This document shows, piece by piece, positions 59,146-64,000 of a DNA stretch of 64,000 nt. This DNA is from Amycolatopsis orientalis DSM 43388. Its GTDB lineage: Bacteria; Actinomycetota; Actinomycetes; Mycobacteriales; Pseudonocardiaceae. Location of the stretch: positions 81,365 to 145,364 of the forward strand of contig NZ_ASXG01000076.1 of the NCBI RefSeq assembly GCF_000411975.1. Reading direction: 5' to 3'. Under the pieces are notes generated by a model. The model worked only from the letters and a program-made list of their open reading frames with translations, had not been told where the DNA came from and searched no databases. Every line of letters begins with the position of its first letter. Positions within the stretch are counted from its first letter, which is position 1. Position numbers and translations under genes: made by a program.

Positions 59146-59569
59146 GGAGATCGAGCGCCGCGTCGAGGAAGTCGACTCTGCTCGCAGCGCACGACGATCA
59201 GCCGCAGCAAAGCAGGTCGGTGACCTCGCGGAGAGGCGATCGGAGATCGCTGGCCAGCTCGCCGCGATCGAAACGCAACTCGGCAAAACCTTGGCCGCTG
59301 CCAACGACGTTATTAGCATCGACGAGCTTGCGCAGTTCACCGATGTATCTGCCACTGACCTGGCTCGTTGGTTCGATGGTCAGAAACCCCTTCGCGTCAA
59401 AAGCCAGCGATCGAAGGCCAGCGCGGCAGCTGCGAAGGCGGGTCGGAACCACCGGCCAGAATCGACGAAAAGGACAGCAGTCCATAAGTCATCTGCGGCG
59501 TCAGAGGTGGGAGCGACTAGCGCCACTACGACGGAGGCGCGTGCACCTGTCCCGCCGACGGTGACCTGA
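59132..59569 (+). CDS. Coiled-coil protein of the Tad operon
   Basis: 145 residues from ATG 59132 with AAGGGAG six bases upstream. Residues 1-55 are a charged helix (EEIERRVEEVDSARSARRSAAAKQVGDLAERRSEIAGQLAAIETQLG), then IDELAQFTDVSATDLARWFDGQ (small HTH-like) and a basic/Ala-Ser-Thr tail. It probably binds a partner or DNA. Unknown function. Confidence 0.6.
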   Translation: MATGEEIERRVEEVDSARSARRSAAAKQVGDLAERRSEIAGQLAAIETQLGKTLAAANDVISIDELAQFTDVSATDLARWFDGQKPLRVKSQRSKASAAAAKAGRNHRPESTKRTAVHKSSAASEVGATSATTTEARAPVPPTVT

Positions 59570-59658
59570 CCTCGCTACTCGGCGCGGCACAACTGTGCCG
59601 ACGCTGGTGGATACCACATCGAGCACGATTTCCACATCGCCACGAAAACGGGCAAGTC

Positions 59659-62600
59659 ATGACCGCGACATCAGAATCAGCGCAACGGAAACCGGCCCGA
59701 CCATTCGCCGCTGGTCACCGTTCCTGGTTGGTCCTCGCCGCCACGGTCCGAGTGCTTGCCCGTGCTCTTCGCGCTCTGCTGGCAGTCGTCGTCTTGCTTG
59801 CTCTGATTGGCGGCTTGCCTACGGCACTCGTTCAATTCATCGGCTGGCCATTGCCCGACCACTTGCCTGCCTGGGACGAAATCCAGAACACCCTGCTCGC
59901 GCCGATGTCACCTCAGTTCCTGCTCGACGCCCTGGCTTGCGCGTTGTGGCCCTTGTGGGCCCGGTTCACGTTCGACGTGCTGGCCGCGATCCCGGACGTG
60001 GTTCGCTGCGCGCCTTGGCAGCGCTCAGGGGGAAGCGTCCGGGATGGCCCGCTACACGCAGCCGCGGGCGTGCTGGTCGGGACGATCGTGTTCTCCATCC
60101 TCAGCAGCCGGACAAGCGCCCCGACCACAACGACACAGGCTGCCGCGCTCGAACCCTCCGCAGACGGACGCACCACCATCGCGACGGCGGTTCACCGTTC
60201 TGAGATCCTGTCGACAAATAGACCCGCGATCGTCACCGCCGCGGCGCATACTCGAGCTGCCACGGCGAGCCAGCAGGACATGGAAACTGTGCGGCCACCT
60301 GAACACGGTGTGCACGACAGCCTGTGGCGGGTCGCTCAACGCTGCCTTGGCGACGGCAATCGCTGGCCGGAGATCTGGAAGCTCAACCGTGGCACCACGC
60401 AGATCGACGGGACGGTGTTCACCACGCCGAGTCTCATTCGGCCAGGTTGGCAACTGCGGTTGCCCGCGCTGACATCCGTCTCTCCCGCGCCGCCCCCTGT
60501 CGCAGAGCACCCCAGCCCGCCCGATCCGCCACAGGCACCTGGCCCCGACACACAAGCCCCTTCAACCCCGCTGCCGTCCGTTCCTTCGCCGCCAGCCAAA
60601 GCCGCTCCTGCCGCTGCCGTTCCTGGCATTGGGATCTCATTGCCCACCGGTGCTTTTGTCGGCCTGGGACTTGCCGCGCTGATCACTGTCGCGATGATAA
60701 GTGTGCGGCTGCACCGCCGAAGCCGTTATCGGCCCAGTGCAGCCGAACCTGATGATCCGGGCGGGGCCCCGGTCGTACGTGCTCTGCGGATCGCATACGA
60801 CTACGCAACGCTGCCCCACGACGGCGAGAATGCGTCGCGCATCTCGCAGCAGCCCTCCGGTTTCGCGCGGCCTGCTGACCTCGATGCGCGTGACCGCGCG
60901 CAGGCCACCGCGCGCGCAGCGTTGCCCACGCAAGAGACGACCGTGCTCGGCCTCCGCGAGGGACAGGCTGTCGCGCTTGACCTCGCCCGCAGCTGCGGGC
61001 TCGGACTCATCGGCCCCGGTGCCCACGCCGCTGCGCGTGCCCTGATCGTCGCCCTGCTCGCGCCAGCGGTGAACGGTGGCCAAGGTGCATTCGTGGTCAT
61101 TCCTGCCGCTGACGCCGAAACCCTGTTCGGTACCGACCTGCCTCTGGGGGCGCCTGCCCGGCTCCGCATCGTTGACGACCTGCCGGCCGCGCTGTCAGTC
61201 CTGGAAGCAGAACTCCTCACACGCGTCCGCGACGACGAAGCCGACCAGGAGCATGACGCCGACGACAGGGCGCATGCGGTGCTGGTCGCAACGCCCGCGG
61301 GAGATGTCGAGCGACGAATGCAGGCCATCCTCGACAACGGCGCCGGTCTCGGCTTGGCCGGCGTGCTTCTCGGCCAATGGCGTCCCGGCGGCACCGCGCG
61401 CGTCCGCAACGACGGCACCATCGGAGCGACCAGCCCGACTCTCGCCGATGCTCTGGGCGGTGCCCGCTTGTTCACCCTGCCCGGAACCGACACCACAGAG
61501 CTGCTCGCCCTCCTCCACGCCGCAGAACCGGATGACTCGGAGCCGCCCGGACAGCCTGCGGCCGAGACGACCTCCGTGCGCAGGAGCGAAGACGCCCCCG
61601 CACGCCGTGCGGCGTTTGCTGCCACCGACGACGCCGGTGCGGACTGCCCGACACACCAGACGAACTTCGAGTTCATCACCGGCGGGGCGCACGAACCAGC
61701 ACCCGTAATGTCAGCATTGCCAGCCTCGCCACCGGCGCGCCGCGCGATCGACATTGCTTCCCCGGACGCCACCACCGAGCAGGAAACCCCCGAACTTCCG
61801 CCCAACAACGATCCTCGACCCCCGCCGCGTGCCCCTATCCCACCGCGAACAGCCGGCTCATCGAAGGACGGGAAGCCCGCGACCTCTCGGGCAGGCGACG
61901 AGCAATCGACCGGTCGTCCGTTGCTGCAAACACCCGCCCACGCCTCCGTGCAGCTCAGCGCCGACGAGGACACGCCGCTGCATCTGCAGGTGCTCGGCCG
62001 ACTGCGCCTGATGCGCGTTGAACCGAATCCCACCGATCTCATCGAGTGTCTTGCGCCGCGCCAGCGCGAAGTCCTCGTTTACCTCGCGCTGCACCCCGAG
62101 GGCGCCCGTCGCGAGGTGCTCGCCGCGGCGCTCTGGCCCGACGCACCAGGCGATCGCCCCTACAATTCTTTCCACGCAACCCTTTCCCAGTTGCGCCGTG
62201 GACTGCGTACTGCGACAAGGAATGAGATCACCAACATCACCGCTAACGACGACGGGCACTACGCGCTCGACCGCTCCGTAGTCACGGTGGACCTCTGGGA
62301 GGTGTTCGACGCGCTCGCCCTAAGCCGCCACGCAGCAATCGGGACCGACGCGGAAGCCACCTTGCGACGCGTGGCCGAGCTGTACCGAGGCGACCTCGCT
62401 GACAGTATCTCCGCAGACTGGATCGACGGACCACGCGAAGCAATACGCCGCGAAGTCCTCGACGCACTCAGCGCCTTGATCCGCACAATCGGCGATGGTG
62501 ACCCGAAGCAAACGCTCGCACTGCTCGAACAGGCCCGCAGCCTCGATCCGTACAACGAGGCCATTTACCGAGACCTGATGCGAATCCAAGCTCGGCTTGG

Positions 62601-62748
62601 CCAGTACGACAGCATCTCGCGCACGTTGAGCCTCCTGACCAACTCGCTAGCTACGCTGGACCAGCGTCCTGGCCGCGACACCATCGGGCTCGCCGACTTC
62701 TTGCGCCAGCCTCGTGGCAGCCAACGACGAGGCCGAGAAGCGAGCTGA
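59659..62748 (+). CDS. LysM- and BTAD-domain membrane regulator
   Basis: 1029 residues. Three N-terminal transmembrane segments (about 23-60, 95-115, 133-150), a LysM-like domain (HDSLWRVAQRCLGDGNRWPEIWKLNRG...IRPGWQLRLP) near 215-275, a Pro-rich spacer, a further transmembrane segment near 330-350, a long Ala-rich region and a C-terminal winged helix plus BTAD (LQVLGRLRLMR...LAPRQREVLVYLALHPEGARREVLAAALWPD, then RRVAELYRGDLADSI...LLEQARSLDPYNEAIYRDLMRI). A membrane-tethered transcription factor, possibly linking cell-wall state to pilus genes (inference). Confidence 0.82.
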   Translation: MTATSESAQRKPARPFAAGHRSWLVLAATVRVLARALRALLAVVVLLALIGGLPTALVQFIGWPLPDHLPAWDEIQNTLLAPMSPQFLLDALACALWPLWARFTFDVLAAIPDVVRCAPWQRSGGSVRDGPLHAAAGVLVGTIVFSILSSRTSAPTTTTQAAALEPSADGRTTIATAVHRSEILSTNRPAIVTAAAHTRAATASQQDMETVRPPEHGVHDSLWRVAQRCLGDGNRWPEIWKLNRGTTQIDGTVFTTPSLIRPGWQLRLPALTSVSPAPPPVAEHPSPPDPPQAPGPDTQAPSTPLPSVPSPPAKAAPAAAVPGIGISLPTGAFVGLGLAALITVAMISVRLHRRSRYRPSAAEPDDPGGAPVVRALRIAYDYATLPHDGENASRISQQPSGFARPADLDARDRAQATARAALPTQETTVLGLREGQAVALDLARSCGLGLIGPGAHAAARALIVALLAPAVNGGQGAFVVIPAADAETLFGTDLPLGAPARLRIVDDLPAALSVLEAELLTRVRDDEADQEHDADDRAHAVLVATPAGDVERRMQAILDNGAGLGLAGVLLGQWRPGGTARVRNDGTIGATSPTLADALGGARLFTLPGTDTTELLALLHAAEPDDSEPPGQPAAETTSVRRSEDAPARRAAFAATDDAGADCPTHQTNFEFITGGAHEPAPVMSALPASPPARRAIDIASPDATTEQETPELPPNNDPRPPPRAPIPPRTAGSSKDGKPATSRAGDEQSTGRPLLQTPAHASVQLSADEDTPLHLQVLGRLRLMRVEPNPTDLIECLAPRQREVLVYLALHPEGARREVLAAALWPDAPGDRPYNSFHATLSQLRRGLRTATRNEITNITANDDGHYALDRSVVTVDLWEVFDALALSRHAAIGTDAEATLRRVAELYRGDLADSISADWIDGPREAIRREVLDALSALIRTIGDGDPKQTLALLEQARSLDPYNEAIYRDLMRIQARLGQYDSISRTLSLLTNSLATLDQRPGRDTIGLADFLRQPRGSQRRGREAS

Positions 62749-63240
62749 GCGGCAGTTCCCGGTCAGCTACCTGCGTCCGGGCGTGGGGCTAGTCATCGTC
62801 CCTCAGCATCATGGTCGCGTTGCTGCGCACGTGGATCTCATCGTCAACCAGGACAGCCACTACCGGCTTGACCAGAACGATCCTGACCGCCGACCTCTGG
62901 CGGGCTCCAGGACGCGATTACCGCCAGTCGCCAGGCCTCGGCAACGGCCGTCGCGGCGACGAGCCGTGTCGCCGAGCGGTACCGCGGAGGCCTTGCCGAA
63001 GGCATCTCCGCGGAATGGATCGACGGGCCCTGCGACGTCCTCGGCGCACTCAGCACTTTGGTTCGCAAGATCAGAAACCGCAGCCCCGGACAGGCACTCG
63101 CCCTGCTGGAACAAGCCCGCCACCTGCATCTGCTCACGCATCATTGGCCGACCTCGACCAACGCCCCGCCCCAAGCGCAGCCTTGTGGACGCCCTGCAGC
63201 AGCCGAGAAATCACATATCCCACTGGGCAAGCCAGCTTAA
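62749..63240 (+). pseudogene. Decayed partial duplicate of the BTAD domain
   Basis: Over three frames one finds VSYLRPGV, then NQDSHYRLDQ, then ILTADLWRA, then a long stretch with RVAERYRGGLAEGISAEWIDGP and GQALALLEQARHLHL. These match, in order, the preceding gene's SQLRRGL, ANDDGHYALD, VVTVDLWE, RVAELYRGDLADSISADWIDGP and KQTLALLEQARSLD. At least two frameshifts separate the blocks. It begins right at the stop of the intact gene, so it is a tandem copy of its 3' end. Confidence 0.75.
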
Positions 63241-63937
63241 TCAGCCCAGTGCCTCGCGCAGCGGATAACCGTGATTCCATCGCGAACCCAACTATCGAAG
63301 GCTATCAAACGCGAGCCAACCTCGTTATACTGTGCTGATTCCTCGCGGATACTTTGAGCGTCGTGACGTGAACGTATTTGTGTGATTCCGGGAGACAGCG
63401 GAGGCGATCCGCGGCGTGGCCCGAGGCCAGTGCTCTGCAGCGTGTACAACCAGCACGGAGCCGGCGGCGAGCCCGTACGCCTCTCGCCCGTCCATCTTCC
63501 TCTCCACCTTCCTCTGCGTCTTCTTCTTCGGACTCCTCTTAGAGAGGAGTCGGGACGTCAAAGCCTTGTTGCAGATCAAGGCTAGGCGGCCCCTTCCTCC
63601 GTGTCCTCCGACTTCGGTGCCGGCAGGCACGTGAACAGTCGGCTTGGGTGCCGTGTTGGCTATCTGATGCTCGCACCGCCTTCCGTCCGCAAGTTCCGTT
63701 GTGCTGTAGCCATCTTCTTCTTCATTCTCATTCGTCACAGCTTTTCTTCCATTCTTCCTTCTTTTTCATCCTAAGTGACTGCATAGCTCTTTCCCTCTTT
63801 TCCTTGCCCGCAAGATAAAACCTAACGATACAGAAATATGACCTCATAGATGTTGACAACCACATAAACGGCGTGGCTGCAAGTGGTGTGATTCGAAAAC
63901 GGCAAGATATCCAAAGAGAAATTCGTACCGAATCCAA
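63241..63937. other. Gene-poor, AT-richer segment
   Basis: No protein-like frame. From about 63460 it has long pyrimidine tracts (TCTTCC, CTTCTTC) and from 63690 to 63930 a base composition well below the rest of the window (runs such as AAGATAAAACC). It contains one perfect inverted repeat at 63531-63551. Confidence 0.5.
63531..63551. repeat. Perfect 9-bp inverted repeat
   Basis: GACTCCTCT-TAG-AGAGGAGTC: a hairpin with a three-base loop in the pyrimidine-rich segment. Could be a terminator stem, although no T-run follows. Confidence 0.5.
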
Positions 63938-64000
63938 GCTGTGCGGGTTGCGGGCGCGGGCGCTGGCTGCCGCTGTGCGGGTTGCGGGCGCGGGCGCTGG
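63938..64000. repeat. Tandem repeat, period 34 bp, cut by window end
   Basis: A 29-bp G-rich unit (begins GCTGTGCGGGTTGCGGGC) at 63938-63966 recurs exactly at 63972-64000, separated by CTGCC. The window ends on the second copy, so the array may go on. Confidence 0.8.

Noticed and set aside
63325..63937. Small minus-strand ORFs in the terminal segment
   Set aside because: No ribosome binding sites, unusual composition and no family features.
1..64000. tRNA, rRNA, CRISPR array or complete prophage
   Set aside because: No cloverleaf, rRNA-like, or regular spacer-repeat pattern and no phage structural genes were seen by eye; a tRNAscan or CRISPR finder run would settle it.

Overview
High-GC DNA (about 70%), GTG/TTG starts, ATGA/GTGA gene overlaps, DUF3040, DUF317, DUF5753 and DUF6879 proteins and a BTAD regulator point to an actinomycete, most likely of the Pseudonocardiales (Amycolatopsis-like). 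No rRNA, tRNA, CRISPR array or intact transposase was seen.

Region 1 (1-16.7 kb) looks like a fluoride-stress island. Four RNA elements have the fluoride (crcB) aptamer architecture: two hairpins plus a pseudoknot. One precedes a Nudix-dynamin-like GTPase-PAP2-ABC ATPase operon that lies just after two MutS-like genes. One (minus strand) precedes a six-gene operon for a membrane complex related to hydrogenase-4/HycDPQE. One precedes DUF190, and a sequence-variant fourth element precedes crcB1. The second DUF190 and crcB2 complete the CrcB operon. The hydrogenase-like subunits have lost every NiFe-ligand cysteine and all four proximal-cluster cysteines, so the complex is an energy-converting hydrogenase-related (Ehr-type) assembly and not a hydrogenase. 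The region also holds a second PAP2 gene, DUF3040 and DUF2180.

Region 2 (16.7-20.5 kb) has a HEAT-repeat protein, an unrecognised protein, and a divergent MFS/ChrB-like pair. Region 3 (20.5-31 kb) is an arsenic-resistance island: arsR, two LMW-phosphatase-type arsC genes, acr3, a broken arsO-like flavoprotein, a second arsR, two further flavoproteins with an MFS exporter, and an ArsR-ArsN (arsinothricin N-acetyltransferase-like) fusion with three operator-like palindromes. A frameshifted DUF4238 gene is inserted between 23-bp direct repeats.

Region 4 (31-48.8 kb) is accessory: a DinB-like protein, a glycosyltransferase remnant, an XRE-ImmA-MAB_1171c-FAD monooxygenase cassette (the MAB_1171c gene has an in-frame stop), GGDEF, HxlR, and runs of overlapping minus-strand genes rich in XRE/HTH regulators. 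These include DUF317, a degenerate Nudix protein, and a radical SAM-exonuclease-dTMP kinase cassette.

Region 5 (48.9-63.2 kb) is a Tad (type IVc) pilus locus: prepilin peptidase, lipoprotein, secreted protein, SAF protein, TadZ, TadA, TadB, TadC, Flp pilin, TadE/F/G-like pseudopilins and a large LysM-BTAD membrane protein, followed by a decayed partial copy of its BTAD domain. The last ~700 bp is gene-poor and AT-richer and ends in a 34-bp-period repeat. At least six genes across the window are broken by indels or a nonsense codon; either recent decay or assembly error could explain this.
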